A DNA stretch of 41,170 nucleotides from Fomitopsis serialis (GCF_022376445.1 NW_025955312.1:1-41170); one strand, 5' to 3'; positions 11,050-23,489 are shown, counted from the first letter of the stretch. Numbers and translations are program-made. Notes: generated by a model from the sequence alone, not told the origin.

Positions 11050-12187
11050 ATGTCGGCGGCGCCAGGTGGGTATTCCCTGTCCGGCAGCGGTCAACCATCG
11101 ACGTGTAAATGTTCCTCGTGCACAGAACTTGGGAACAGGAAGTCCTGGGCGAAACCTTCGTCTATGCCGAGGTCTATTTGCCCGGCCATGGGTATCTCCC
11201 GGAGGGACCCTATATACAGGAAATTTTCGGTACGTCTCATGTGGTGAACGCCTGCCTCAGGCGAGTCATTCTGTCGCCACACAGAATAGTATGCGCTCTC
11301 TCGCGGAACAATTCCTCGACACAAGTCGCAATCTTGACAGTCAAGACCCGGAGCGGTGGCAAAAGTTTTTCCGCAAGGTCAGTTACTTGGCAATGAGTTG
11401 TGAGGCCGTCGATAGCACGACAACGCTCAATAGGCTCCATTAAGGTTGTACAAAGCCACCCGTTTGTAACGAAGTTTCAGGACTCCTGGCCAGTGGAGGC
11501 ATACGTGAGGCGACACCTTTCGAGGACGAAGTGGCTTCACACGCGGAAGGCTACTAGTACCAACAGTGTGCGTTCCAATCGGGCGGTCGCGGGCGTTGGA
11601 GGAGATGGCAATGCAAATGATGCACCTCGCCGCTTGCGCGACACTTCCACACAGTCTCAGGTAGGCCAGGACTTGGGCACACGTTTCTTCTTATCCCTCA
11701 TGGGACGACGAACAACTCGATAGGTCACAATTTCTTCAAGTGCATCAGCTACATCGACTGCACCATCCGCGTCAATTGCACTGTCGCAGGTGAGTAAAGA
11801 CTGTAACTCGAAGTTGAGAGCGGGCATGCAGTGGCTCATACCATAACGCCAGTCGCGCCCCCGTGCGCGTGTGGGGCCAGCTCCTAGTGCCAGTCCCGCA
11901 GCAGTTCCAGCACCATCTGGTGTTCAAGTCAACGCGCCCCCTCCTCCGCCCAAAAATCGCCTTTTAAGCTTCGCGAGGAGACCGTCCGCCAATTCTTACG
12001 ATCGCTCAACCCAACCCTAGAAGATCTTACGCAGAGGTTCATCAGCGCAGGTCTTGTTAACAAGAAATGCCTCGTCGCTCTGGCTGGTATGCCTGATTGG
12101 GAGAAAGACAAACTGTTACGCGACGACATGTGTCTCACCCCGTTTCAATCGCGCGTCGTTCGAGTCGGACTGGGGGAATTGGAGTAA
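11050..12187 (+). CDS. Uncharacterised protein, tandem paralogue B
   Basis: Function not recognised; sister of the gene at 8416-9420. Exons: 11050-11229 (or from the in-frame ATG at 11164), 11285-11377, 11445-11660, 11724-11789, 11894-12187, giving 282 or 244 residues. Homology to A starts at the 11164 ATG, but the TATA box at 10960 fits the 11050 ATG better. Conserved with A: QDPERW, then SWPVEAYVRRHLSRTKW, a Ser/Thr/Ala-rich linker that no longer aligns, and the C-terminal domain from FLRSLNP to VVRVGL, with 53 of 60 residues identical. The last acceptor (tgccag, 11893) restores the frame of the C-terminal domain; the nearer acceptor at about 11848 would end early at a stop near 12023. There are no transmembrane or catalytic motifs. 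Confidence 0.72.
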
Positions 12188-12648
12188 GTGAATAGAACAG
12201 CATATGTGTATCAGTACGTTTGTACGAATATGAAGTGGAACCGGAGGATCATGGTTTGATTCCAAATGCATGCATACCGCGGTGGAAGTTCCGAACAGGA
12301 AGTACTCACATATTGTCGAGCACATAGCGACACAAACGCTACGGGGACCCACACGTATTGTCGCTGCACGTGACGGGACAATTGGGATTGCGGCAGAGGG
12401 AGCAACAGCCAACGGCAGTCCCGCCCATTCTCACTCACTCACACTCGCCGTCCGCTCTGCCGTGTCCGTGTCCGCTCTCTCCTCCCTGCCTCCTCGTCAG
12501 TCGCTTGTTCTGTGTATCCGCCTACTGCTGTTGAGCAGACTAGCCATTAACTGTCCATCCGTTCACCGGCACTAGTACCTGACACGCAGTTGCTCGTTGC
12601 TCACACCGTCACCCTTGCTGTGCTCTCCATTCATTCGTATTCGTCAAC
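12188..12648. other. Intergenic region upstream of the hypothetical membrane protein
   Basis: No gene seen. From about 12430 to the start codon the + strand is strongly CT-rich, typical of a transcription start region in these fungi. Confidence 0.5.
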
Positions 12649-13948
12649 ATGGGATCTGCTCAGAGCCATGTCGCTGAAGTCCTTGTTGCCACGCTTGCAG
12701 TAGCCGGAGCTGCTGTCGTGTACAGCTACAAGCCATCCAGCTCCGAGGTACACCCTGACCCGGCACCTGTGCCTGCGTCCGCTGCCGTGAACAAGAAGAA
12801 CAAGAAGAAGAAAGCGGGGGCAGAGCTTGTTCCGCCAGCAGAGAAGCCCGCCGCGAACCCTACCGTCATGCAATTCCCGCCGGTAGTGCCTGGCGGCTTC
12901 GATGTATCCTCCGCGCCTCACGATACAGAGGCAACGCCCGACTCTGCGCCGAAGGCAGCCAAGTCGAAGAAGAAGAAAGGCAAGAAAACGGGCGCGTCTG
13001 GCGCGGGGGCGTCGCGTCCGGTCGACGCGATGTCCGACTCCTCTGCGACCGCACCTGAATCGTCCGCCGCGGCCCCCGCGAGGCCCACTGCGAGGGCAAG
13101 GAAGGCGTCGACGCCAAAGCCTGCCTCTGTGGCGCCGCCGGTCGATACGGATGGCTCGTGGACTCGCGTTGAGCCCAAGCGGCCGAAGGACCCGCAGGAG
13201 ACTGCTCCGTTAGATGCAGGGACAAGCGATGCTGGTGTCACCACGACGTCAGTCACCGGCAACTCGTCTCCTGTCGCTCCCGCTTCGGACGAGGAAGATG
13301 CAGGCGGTTCCAAGGCCTCGACATCGGACAATCGACGCACACTTGCGGAGAGGATGTTGCCGAAGCCACGGAAAACAGGGGTGGATGAGTACGTTCAACG
13401 CGTCCATCTGCCTTTATATTGACTCATGACGTGTTTTGTTACTTCTATAGCATGTTGGAGACACCCGACTACCCATCCGTCGCTCGGGTTATGCGTATTC
13501 AGCCTGGCCCCAACGACAAGCCCGCTGCTGGGTTCTCGTGGGCTGACTACGAGGACGTGGATGACTCGCGCGGGACAGCTGATGATGCGGATGGAGAGGA
13601 CGACAGTGGTTGGGGAGTTGTGAAAAGCCGAGGTCGCTCCAGTACGTCGTTCAGGCTTTCTGTCCACACGTCACCCTCAATTGCAATGTAGAAACACACA
13701 AACCTGCTACCGCGCCTACCACGCCAGAAGCGGTGACGAAGAAGCAGCGACAAAACGCGGCGAAGCGCGAAAATCAGAAGGCTGCAAAGGTAGATGCGGA
13801 GGCGGAGCGACAAGCACGGCTGGCGCAGCACAAACGTGAGCTCGAGCGCGCGAAGATTGCAGAGCAGTATAGCAAGCCGAGCAGCAAGAATGTGAGCGGA
13901 GGCATGACAGCCTACGTGGACGAGAACGGCAAGCTAGTCTGGAAATGA
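12649..13948 (+). CDS. Hypothetical membrane-anchored, Lys/Ala-rich protein
   Basis: Family not recognised. Three exons: 12649-13388, 13451-13641, 13692-13948, giving 395 residues. The N terminus has one hydrophobic segment (about residues 11-26, VLVATLAVAGAAVVYSY) without a clear cleavage site, so it is probably a signal anchor with the bulk of the protein on one side of a membrane. Then follow low-complexity Ala/Pro/Ser sequence with basic clusters (KKNKKKK, KSKKKKGKK), two Trp-containing patches (DGSWTRVEPKR and SGWGVVKSRGRSK), an acidic stretch, a charged helix rich in Lys, Glu, Gln and Arg (about 320-375), and a tidy C-terminal tail, GGMTAYVDENGKLVWK. The Trp patches and the tail look like the conserved, functional parts. 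The role is unknown; binding of RNA or ribosomes at the endoplasmic reticulum is only a guess. Confidence 0.85.
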
Positions 13949-14143
13949 CCAACCCGAAGTGAACACCTGCTACCCGCGGGTTCGCGAATCCATTCACAGG
14001 CTATCTTGACGCCAGGCTCATGAAAGGGACATATACCAGGATGGTTCGCGTTTCCTATACTGTACTTATCTACCGTACTTTCGTGCTATATGTGGTTTCA
14101 GACACTCCTTTGGGTTCGTGCAGTCGGTCGGGCGAGCATATAT

Positions 14144-15731
14144 CTAACTCCTATAGTCACCATTAATCTTGACGTAGTCCTGCATCATATCACCCCATCG
14201 TCAGCGCACGCACTACGTACATGATAGAATGCAGAACGACACTTACATAGCTGAAGTCGCACGTCCAGTATTTTGCACTCTGCGAGCCGAGCCCGAGCTC
14301 GACTTGAATCGCGAGGTCCTCGACGCTGAGGATTTGTTTTGCGCGCACTTCGTCCACGGTCTCGGGTTCGCCGTTGATGAGAAGCGGGAGGGCGGGTGAG
14401 CCATCCGTAGGGATGAACGAGACGTTGACACGGGCTGGATCCAAAGGCTTGGAGAGAGGTACGGCTCCCGCAGCGGCCAGGATACGTCCCCAGCTAGGTA
14501 GTGAGTATCAGCAAGTGCTTTAACATGGCATCTTGCGTGGCTACGTACTTAGCGTCCTCGCCATAAAGAGCAGTCTTCACCAGAGCAGACGTGGAGATGC
14601 GCGATGCTATTCGGTGAGCATCCTCATATGTAGCTGCGCCCTGGCAGTCAATCAGCACGGTGTTCATCAGGCGCCTTGTTGAATAGCACATACCTGTACG
14701 GATACTGTTACGAACTTAGTAGCACCTTCACCGTCCCTGACGACCAATTGAGCGAGCTCGGCAGCGAAGGTTGTCAGCGCATCTCTGAACGTCGTATACG
14801 CCGTAGGGTCGCGCTGCTCGTCGATCTCCTGCGTGTCTGAGCCACCAGTAGCGGCACCGTTGGCGAGGACCACGATGGTGTCGTTCGTAGACATGTCCCC
14901 ATCGACACTGATGGAGTTGAAGCTGCGGTCTACAGCGTACGTGAGGGCGGACTGCAGGCTACGAGACGAGACAGCGGCATCAGTCAAGATGCAGCCTAGA
15001 AGCGTCGCGTGCAGCTGGCCGGAGGACCGTGGAGGGCCCATGTCGGGGTGGATCATGCCCGCGCCCTTGTCCATGCCCGCGATCCGGTACTCCTTGCCGT
15101 TCACGGTGAACGTGCGCGCGCGCAGCTTCGGGAAGGTGTCCGTGGTCATGAACGCCTTCGCGGCGCGCTCCCAGGCGTCGAACGTCGACCCGAGAGTCTT
15201 GCCCTCCTTTGACTGCGACTGGATACTTGTGAGGATTTTCGAGATAGGGAGGTTCACGCCAATGACTCCGGTGGACATGACGAGGGTCTCGCTCTTCTCC
15301 TTGGGCGGTGACTCGAGCAGCGCGTCCGTGGCGCGGACCATCGACCAAGCGTCCTCCATGCCCTTCTTGCCAGTGACGGCGTTGGCGCAGCCGCTGTTGA
15401 CCACGATCGCCCGGGCACGACCATCGTTAGCATTAAGCACCTCCTCAGAGACGACGACTGGGGCTGCCTTGAACGCATTGCGGGTGAAGCACGCTGCCGC
15501 GGACGTCGGGCGAGGAGAGGTCGACAGGATGACCGCGAGGTCCGGCGCACCGGTCTTCTTGATGCCGCAGTGCAGACCGGTCACCGCGTAGCCTGCAGGA
15601 AACGCACTGTCAGGTATGGGCGCATGGTGGTGCGCCTTTGGCGGGGCTGCACGGGGAGTGATGGTGGACGAAAAGCGCTTCCACACTGAGGGCAGCCGGG
15701 CAGCCATGAGGGTAGAGAACTTGAAGAACAC
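14144..15731 (-). CDS. argJ: Glutamate N-acetyltransferase / ornithine acetyltransferase, mitochondrial
   Basis: Bifunctional enzyme of the acetyl cycle of arginine synthesis: it moves acetyl from N-acetylornithine to glutamate and can also use acetyl-CoA. Four exons on the minus strand: 14694-15731, 14549-14640, 14247-14493, 14144-14179, giving 470 residues from the first Met (462 from Met9 at 15707). The N terminus ([18 protein letters not shown]) looks like a mitochondrial presequence. The self-cleavage site is seen as [17 protein letters not shown], with the nucleophile Thr at about 243, so the precursor would split into alpha and beta chains. Further family marks are GEDANWGRI, formed across an intron, and the C-terminal [11 protein letters not shown]. 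Length and motifs are complete. It is transcribed away from eL33. Confidence 0.97.
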
Positions 15732-16217
15732 CTCGACTTAGCTTTCATATATACGGGCGCAAGATTGGGTTCGTCGTACTGACTCCTATAAATTGACTCG
15801 TACCGGGATAGGTGATTCACGCAGCAGACTCGGATCAACGCTCAGCTCTCCAATGGTATATTGCCCTCGAGTAGACGATCTTCGACGAATACAGGGGATT
15901 CGAGAAGACAAGAAGCAGACTGTAGACAGACGGCGACCCGAGGGGAACTTTGCTCTCCCACCGCTCCGTTACTCGTTTTCGCCGAGGGTAAGACGACGAC
16001 CGAGTGCAGCTCTTTACTGCATCAGTGGTTGAGAAGAGAAGAATGAATTCGGTCTGACATGTCTTTTGACGCGGTAACAAACAGAAATTCCCACGGTCAT
16101 ATTTACCCTTACCTTCCTCATTTGGCCGCTGAGATTCCCACCAGTACGACCCGGCGCTATCGCAAACTTCAGTAGCCATCCTCAAGACACTCGACACCGG
16201 GCGGGAATACGACAAAA
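15732..16217. promoter_or_regulatory. Shared divergent promoter region of argJ and eL33
   Basis: 486 bp separate the two divergent start codons. No gene fits inside. I see no single decisive box, and the assignment as a bidirectional promoter rests on position. Confidence 0.5.
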
Positions 16218-16924
16218 ATGGGCTCTACAAGGTGCGTGCTGATCAGAGACAGAGTGTAGCGGGTCGTCTTGAGTGAGTTGAAGAGTTTGGCTGGGAGATG
16301 AGGTGTAGAATCGGTGGATGGATGGTCGGTGGATTGGATGACACCGCCGTGCCCCAGACGCACTCTTCTGCGACGACCTATGACTATACCCGCTGCTGCT
16401 GCCTCTTGCCTGGCTTGTCTCTCCTCGGCCCTTACTCTGGTCCTTTAGATTGTACTCGAAGGGACGCATTCTCGGCCACAAGCGCGCCAAGCGCAACACT
16501 CGCCCGAACACCTCCCTCGTCCAGATCGAGGGTGTCGCCACCAAGGAGGACGCGCAGTTCTACCTCGGCAAGGTACGTCGTAATTGCCTGCGGTGCTTCC
16601 CTTGCTTATGATGACGTGGCTACATAGCGCGTCGCGTACGTTTACCGGGCAAAGCGGGAGATCCAGGGCTCAAAGGTGCGGGTAATCTGGGGGTGCGTAA
16701 AGAGAATCTTGCTGCATATGCGTTCTTTCACGCTTACTTGGTCCACGTAGCCGTGTCACTCGCCCCCACGGCAACTCGGGCGTCGTAAAAGCGAAGTTCA
16801 GGTCGAACATCCCGCCTCACGCTTTCGGGGCTAGCGTGCGTGTGGTAAGCATCAGACGACTACATTCGCCCTCGCTTGGTTGGGCTCACATATCTCCCAG
16901 ATGCTCTACCCGTCTACGATTTGA
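16218..16924 (+). CDS. RPL33: 60S ribosomal protein eL33 (L33 / L35a)
   Basis: Structural protein of the large cytosolic ribosomal subunit. Five exons: 16218-16231, 16449-16572, 16628-16692, 16751-16844, 16901-16924, giving 106 residues, the usual size. Recognised by [15 protein letters not shown] near the N terminus, [13 protein letters not shown] in the middle, and [19 protein letters not shown] with RVMLYPSTI at the C terminus. Exon 1 is only 14 nt. Intron 1 is 217 nt while the others are 55-58 nt, a pattern common in ribosomal protein genes, where long first introns often regulate. I could not support a snoRNA inside it. Confidence 0.98.
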
Positions 16925-17506
16925 TTCTGTATCGCTCTCCTCGCATTTCTGCCATCCCATTATGTATGTCGACATACTGCAATATGACATGCTCCATGAT
17001 CCGCATGCCCCTCTATCTTCTTTGCCAAGGGCTGGCTCTGCATTTGTTGGGATGATCGAACGCATTCTCTACCCTGGAGCGAATAAGAGAGGCAGCGGTG
17101 TACCAGAGCTCATTTGGCTATAATATTGCCGATTGACTGCGTTGAGTCGTACACGACATAGCATCTGCATGCTCCATGCACCACAACTATGGCCATGCAC
17201 TATATTCATACGACTGCGGACATGGTGAACATGCTATCATGGACGGTAACCGCAATGCAGACAATCAGTGTGATGACGCTCGCCGCAACGTTAAAGGGAC
17301 TACAATAACGCCTTGTCGCGACCATGCCGTCTATTGTCTCCAGACGGCCCAGTACTTTATGAACACCTGTCGACGCCGCGTTGGTTTGACTGCTCCACGA
17401 ACGCTGTAGAACTATCGCCGAAGCCTTCTTCGAGCAGCCTCCAACGATAACAACTTGATCACAACTTCACCGGCTGATTCTCAGGTGGCTGCGCGCGGCC
17501 GCGCCC
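16925..17506. other. Intergenic region between eL33 and SEC6
   Basis: 582 bp, the 3' flank of eL33 and the upstream region of SEC6. There are several overlapping GCATG/CATGC motifs around 17165-17205. No gene is supported. Confidence 0.5.
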
Positions 17507-19909
17507 ATGTCTGCCCCTACCATTTCTGCCGCGCAGGCTGTTGGCGAATACCTGCAGTTCCCAGATGACCTCGCCAAAATTACCGCATTCCGAAAGAAGC
17601 TCGAGAAGGAGAAGGCGTCCATCGACGCCAGGCTGAAGAGCGGTGTGAAGGAGCAGTTGGACGCTACCCGGGACGGCCTGCGGAAGGTCTTCGGTACGCG
17701 GAATAACGTACAGACCGTCAAGGATGAGCTGGAAACGGTGGACAGACTGTGCAGCGACCCCCAGAATCAGGTCGCTACGTTTGACCAGATCAGCAGAGTG
17801 AGTGCGAGATCGAATGCACGCAGCGGAGTCCGCTAACGACGCGGGGTAGGTGTCCATCGTGCATCGCAATTTCGAGCGGGTGGAGGAGATGGTGAACAAC
17901 CTCGTCGACATGAACATGCATCTGGACATGCTGGAAGACATGCTTACGGCGGACAGCCAGGACATCCTTGGCCCCGCACCCAATCTGCTCCGCGCCCACT
18001 ACCAGATTCGAAGGCTGGAGGCCTTCCGCAACGAGACGATGCATTTGGCGAAGAAAAGCAGTGCGGACGTCCGAAATACGCTGAAGCGACAATTCGAACG
18101 TCTCGACGGCCTCATTGAAGGGTTCGAACAGTACATTCTCGCGCTGGCGCGGAACATCCTCATGATCTGTATGGAGGGCAACGCGGAGACGTTGGTGAAG
18201 CTAGTGAAGATCGCAGAGGTTGAGGGGCTTGAGGACCAGAAGGTGAATCCAACTACAATGACCTCCTCTCCTTGTACTAACCCCGTATCAGGCCATAGCC
18301 ATCAAACTCGTCAAGAAAGCCGCGAAGATGGACGCAGCGGCGAAGTTCAGGTCAATGCAGGCGGACGCCCGAGTGATCAAGCACTACACGTCGAAGATCA
18401 GAAAATGCATAGGCGAGTCCATCCAGGCGACGTTCGACGAAGCGTTTGCGAGCAACGGGAGCAATCCTGCTGCTTTCTTGGACAACCTTGACTGGTTGTA
18501 CCAGGATCTAATCCACATCGAGACCGACGTCGTCCCGTGTTTCCCTCAATCCTGGGAGATCTACAACCACTACGTCAAGGAGTACCACAAGGCGTTGAAT
18601 GCGATGCTCAAGAAGATCGTAGCATCCGAGCCCGATGCCAGCGTTCTTCTTGCCCTGAACTCCACGATAAAGGATTATAAGAAGAAGATGAAGGAGCTGG
18701 AGATTCCGTCTGAGCTTCTCGTCCCTCCGCTTCTAGATGGGAAGGAACAGGACCTCATCGAGGACTACCTGAAGCTCATTATCAAGAAGCTCGAGGAATG
18801 GACGGAGAACTTGATGAAGACGGAGATCGCATCGTTCACCCAGCGGGAGGAGCCTCCAGAGATAAACAGTGACGGGCTGTACGGCTTGCAGGGGGTGGTC
18901 ATCCTCTTCCAGATGGTGAACCAGCAGGTGGACCTTGCGATGGAGAGCGGGCAGGGCATGATTCTCGCTCGCACTGTCGAAGAGATCAACCGCGTGATGC
19001 GGGGAGTGCAGACGCGATGGATCCAACTCGTCGGTACCGAGTTCAAGAAGTTTGCGGAAAAGCCAGAGGAGGTTCCGGGCGGTCTCGTCGAGTACTGCAT
19101 CGCCCTCGCGAACGACCAGCTCAAGTCCGCCGACTCCACGGAGAACCTGTCCGCCCGCATCGAGCCCCTCGTCTCGGAGAAGTACCGCGTACCTATCCAC
19201 GACCATCTGAACGACGCCATCGACGGCTTCCTCGACGTCGCGAAGAAGTGCCAGCAGACGCTCATCGATCTCGTCCTCAACGATCTCAAGCCTGCGCTCA
19301 AGCTGCTCTTCCAACCTTCGTGGTACGACGGGATCACGGCACAGATCATCGAGACCATCCGCGACTACATGTCCGATTACAACTCCTACCTCAACCAGAC
19401 CCTCGTCGAGCTTCTCGTCGAGGATCTCATCGACACATTCTTGGTCGCGTATCTCAATGCTCTCGCCAACGCACCGAAGATGAAGTTCCCTCAGGCGCTG
19501 GCGCGGATACGGAACGACATCGACGACGCCTACAAGCTATTCGGCCAGTACAAGAAGCTCGATGAGCTCGAGCCTCGAATGCAAGTCCTCGATATGGTGC
19601 TTTCAATACTCGAAGCGTCGCAAAGTCTCGTCTTCCTGTCCTACTATTCATTCGCGAAGATCTATGGGCCGAACATTGCGTTCGTCGAGAACCTACTCAA
19701 GGCCAGAGGAGACCTGGATCGCTCGGGGGTCAGCGAAGTCATGGAGAGTATCAAGCGGAAAGTGCAGGAAGAGAACCTGACAGATCGTAGGTTTCTCCGA
19801 GGGGGTAGATGTGATAGTGCGCTGATCCTCTTGTACAGCGGCAGAACCAACGATCATGAAGAAGGTCACGGTGCAGGGAGCACTCTCACGTCTGCTCAAC
19901 AGGAGCTAA
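17507..19909 (+). CDS. SEC6: Exocyst complex subunit Sec6
   Basis: Subunit of the octameric exocyst, which tethers secretory vesicles to the plasma membrane at growth sites. Four exons: 17507-17797, 17850-18242, 18292-19786, 19839-19909, giving 749 residues, within the usual range. The N-terminal quarter forms a coiled coil (FRKKLEKEKASIDARL, then HRNFERVEEMVNNL) as in CATCHR-family exocyst subunits. The long exon 3 carries the helical-bundle C-terminal region, with blocks such as LDWLYQDLIHIETDV and YMSDYNSYLNQTLVELLVED. The last exon gives the short tail EPTIMKKVTVQGALSRLLNRS. No membrane segment is present, as expected for a peripheral complex. It is convergent with the NAD+ synthetase gene, with 125 bp between stop codons. 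Confidence 0.95.
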
Positions 19910-20034
19910 CCCACGTCACGGAAGGATTGTATAGTAGCATTTCTCTACACAGATACCTTTACATACATCTCTTGTGTCTCATACATACCTCTATCTTTAT
20001 CGCTTCTCGACTGATCAATGCGCCAATACATCTC

Positions 20035-23000
20035 TTACTCTGTCTTAGCTTTGGACTGAGATCTGTCTGGCAACCCGGCCGCGACATCGTCGATCTTCTT
20101 GAATTGCCAGGGGAAGCGGGAGGGGTACAGGAACGGTCGCAGATCGAACCCTGGACGCGGCGAGTCAGATACAGGTGAGATACATCTATTAGGAACTCAC
20201 TGTTGTCGTCGGGGCTGTATTGCTCCTGCATGCAAGGAATTCAGCATTCGTAAAAGGCAGGCGTATTGATCGCATGACTCACAGCGTGGTAGGACGGTGT
20301 CAGGGTCGTCATCTTGTGGCGGTTCCTCGCATACTCGAAGAAGAATAGCTTGACCTTGTCCGCGATCTAGTTCAGGCAGTACTTGTGAGTGACAGACAGA
20401 GTACAAGAAACAGCAATACTGACTTGCGTCGGAGACAGGAAGGATCCCCATTCATGGACAAGCTTTGTGAACATGCTGTACGGCCCACACTTCTCGACCT
20501 TACGCAGGCGACCGAAGACAGACAGCTCGTCGTAAGTCATGCCCATGTCAGCCTACGCGTTACACAACGGCGAGCGTCAACGGCAGTCCTGCACTGAGAA
20601 GGTTGTACTCGCCTCATCGGCCTGCACGTAGTTCTCGGTGATAGGCTCGAGCTCTGCCGTGGGGACGGCGGTCAAGAACCTAGTCGGACACGGCAGGTGA
20701 GTAAGAGTATACATGGATTAACGATGCTGCGTACTGTTCCAAGATGGGTAGTCCAAACGCGTCCTTAGCCCAAGCGATAAACCGCTTCAAGTCGGTCTTA
20801 CTGATCGCACCGATTGGGTTGACATCCGCTGCAGGGACGTCAGAACACGTAGGCTACCAGTGTAGATAACGCACCGGAGGAGCAGTCGTACTTGGTCAGG
20901 TAACCTCTCAAGCTACGGGTCGCAAGAGGTGAGCGCGCGTCGATTGACAACAGCTAGGACTTACCTCTCGTCGACGTTAGCGCTACCAAGGACGAGGAGC
21001 CCTCCTGTCCGCCCTCGCACCCAGGGCAGAAGCTGGGCGAATAAGTACGCGAGCACCATACGCAGACGTGCCTGCAATGGCATTATGAAATGTCTATAAC
21101 ACCTCGCGGGGGGGGACATACCTGGATGTTCTGTAGTGCAAGGTTCTCCGCGGGCGACCCGCCATGTGCGCGGAACTGCGGCTTGACTCCAGTGACGAAC
21201 GAGAACAGGCTGCGCACAGCAGTAACGAGCGTGTCCATGTTCAGATCCGTGTGGTAGCTACGTCAGGGTCTCGTGAGCCATGGAAGCGACGGGAGTGGAT
21301 ACTGTGCACTACTTGCCTGCCGATAGCTTCTGACAGCTCCTTCGCCCTCCGCCTAGTGTCGATACTGGAGTTCTCCGTGCCCATGTAGCACGTGTGGAAG
21401 ATCCGATTGCAGTACTCGCGCGCGTCAGTAGGGACGTACGAAGAGTCCTCGGGCTCTCCTGCAATACGACGAGCATCCGTGATGACTTGTTGGTCTGTCG
21501 GGGCATAGTATGAATTGAAGCACACGATTCAGTCATGTACGAATGCAAACCTCCGTTCTTGACGGCGTCAGCAACGAGGCGGCACATCGAATAGACGATG
21601 ATCGCAGTCGCGCAGCTGTCGATACCACCGCTAAGAGGGACGAAGTACCCCTGTGTCCTAGAACGCCTCAGGTAGTCCCATAGCCAACACGCCGGGCCCA
21701 ATCTACAATGGCTGTATGAGCATCCCACGAATCAGTGTTTTATCGCATCCAGGACCACATACGCTATCTCCTCTTCCGGCTTGTGGAACCTCACTTCAAA
21801 CCTCCGGTCGGTCATAGCCAGATCACCAGGCTCGCCCTCTTCGCTGATGCCGAACTTGCCTCCGGACAACGCCCAGTCGACTTCGATGCGCTGATAACGC
21901 TCCGCAGCCGCAGCCGCAGCCTGCATGCTCCGGCTACTGGCCGCCCGGTGCGCGCGCACGTCCTCGATGTCGATCGTGGCGGTCACAACTTCGACGTCCT
22001 GGAGGGAGAATTGGGAGCCCTGCGCGATGACGTGCCCGTTAACAGCGATGATCGCGCAGCCGTCGTAGTAGAGCCGGTCGCCGTCGCACCCCTGCTGGTT
22101 GGCGTAGAGGTAGATCCCTCCGACCTGCGCGGGTTCGTGTCAGTTGATGAGTAAGTATGAGACCATTAAACAAGCCACGGAGGGGTACCTTGGAGGTGGC
22201 CTCTCTAATCAGATCCACACGCCTGTACAGCTTGCGAAGCTCATGGTGGCTACCGCTCGAATTCGTGAAGATCTCCACGCCGTCGAGGCCCATAAGAATG
22301 TGAGGACTGTGGTATCATCGCTCAGAAAACGGGACAGGCAGCCTTCAAGGAGACGCTACCTTGCGGGCGTGAAGAGCTCTTCGCACAGCTCAACGCCGAT
22401 ACAGGTGTCTTTGGTGCTGACGACGGCATCGCCGAAGGGCACTTTGATCTAGCAGAATGTTAAACACCGCTCAAGAGAAACCAAAGACAGGCATACCTGG
22501 CCAGTGAGTTTCTGTATGATTCTTGGTAGGTAATGCTCTTCGGTAGACCTGTGCTTCATCCACGGCGTGAACCACCGCAGCTCGCGGTAGTTGCCGTCAT
22601 TCGCCATCCACATCTTAGGTCGGATGAGGAGGATCTTCCCGTCGTATATGATGACCCTGCAGTTATAGATGACATTCTTGTGCGTAATAGGCCTAGCGAA
22701 GTGAATCAGTATGCTCGAGCTTCGCCCTTGGGGAGGCCGCCTACATTCCAATGTCACACAAGATGCCCTTGGCTTCGTCGGACTCGAGGATCTTGGCCAG
22801 AACTTCCCATGAGTGCAGAGCTGTGTCACCTATGATACCAATGGTGAGATATTATACCATGTGTACGTCTCTGATCGAAGTACCCTCTAGGAAGTGATCC
22901 TGGCATCCGTAACCTCTGATATGGTGTGGATTAGTACACCCTCAGAACGCTACGTGCCCGAGAGAAGACGTACGTGATCTCGAGCTCAGGACCGACGCGC

Positions 23001-23275
23001 AGAGTTGCTCCTCTCTCCTTGGCTATCCGGATGCTGGCGAGGATACGCTCCAGGTTTCCCTAGTCCGAGATTGATGAGAACGCAAACCAGACAGGCCCAA
23101 GCCCGAGCATACCCCAAAGTCCAGTGACCACTGATTGAGTGAGCTGCAGACAGATAATTACTGGCCAAACGCCATCCCACAACGCGATGAGCGCACCAAC
23201 TGATATCTTGTGAGCTGCGGCCGCGCATAGAAACTCCTGGGAGACTCACGTTGCGACCGTTATGAGATGTCCCAT
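20035..23275 (-). CDS. QNS1: Glutamine-dependent NAD+ synthetase
   Basis: Last step of NAD+ synthesis: amidates nicotinic acid adenine dinucleotide with ATP and glutamine. About 14 exons on the minus strand and roughly 700 residues. The first exons are 23250-23275, 23113-23143, 22974-23059 and 22884-22915; the last is 20035-20150. The N-terminal nitrilase-type glutaminase domain shows its triad in context: Glu in VGPELEI, Lys in [11 protein letters not shown], Cys in [12 protein letters not shown]. The C-terminal synthetase domain has the PP-loop [11 protein letters not shown] (about 21600) and further blocks [37 protein letters not shown]. The C terminus matches the family ([20 protein letters not shown] across the last intron). 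All blocks are present and in order, so the gene looks intact. Residue 10 lacks the Cys usual in relatives, perhaps because the first acceptor is imperfectly placed. Confidence 0.95.
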
Positions 23276-23489
23276 GTTGACGACTCTGGCGAGACAATAG
23301 TAGGGTCACTCTCTGAACCGCCTACTCGCTCTAACAACGATCAGGTAGAGTCGATTCTACGATCCACTGGCAGACCAAGCTGATCAAACGGCCAATAGTT
23401 GGTACAACTTTCCCAGCCGGACCGCCAGGGCTCATCCTCGGATCGGAATCTGGCTCAATTCGACCAGCTTCACGTGCTGATCGAGCGCA

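Noticed and set aside
9103..12187. Programmed frameshift before the conserved C-terminal domain in both paralogues
   Set aside because: In each gene one frame reads PPPxNRL and then stops while the conserved domain lies in another frame. Phase-0 acceptors (before 9103 and 11894) put the whole last exon in the correct frame, so ordinary splicing explains it.
14833..15591. Plus-strand open frame of 252 codons opposite argJ
   Set aside because: Shadow of the argJ coding sequence with no family resemblance of its own.
16232..16448. snoRNA inside the long first intron of eL33
   Set aside because: I found no convincing pair of C and D boxes or H/ACA layout.
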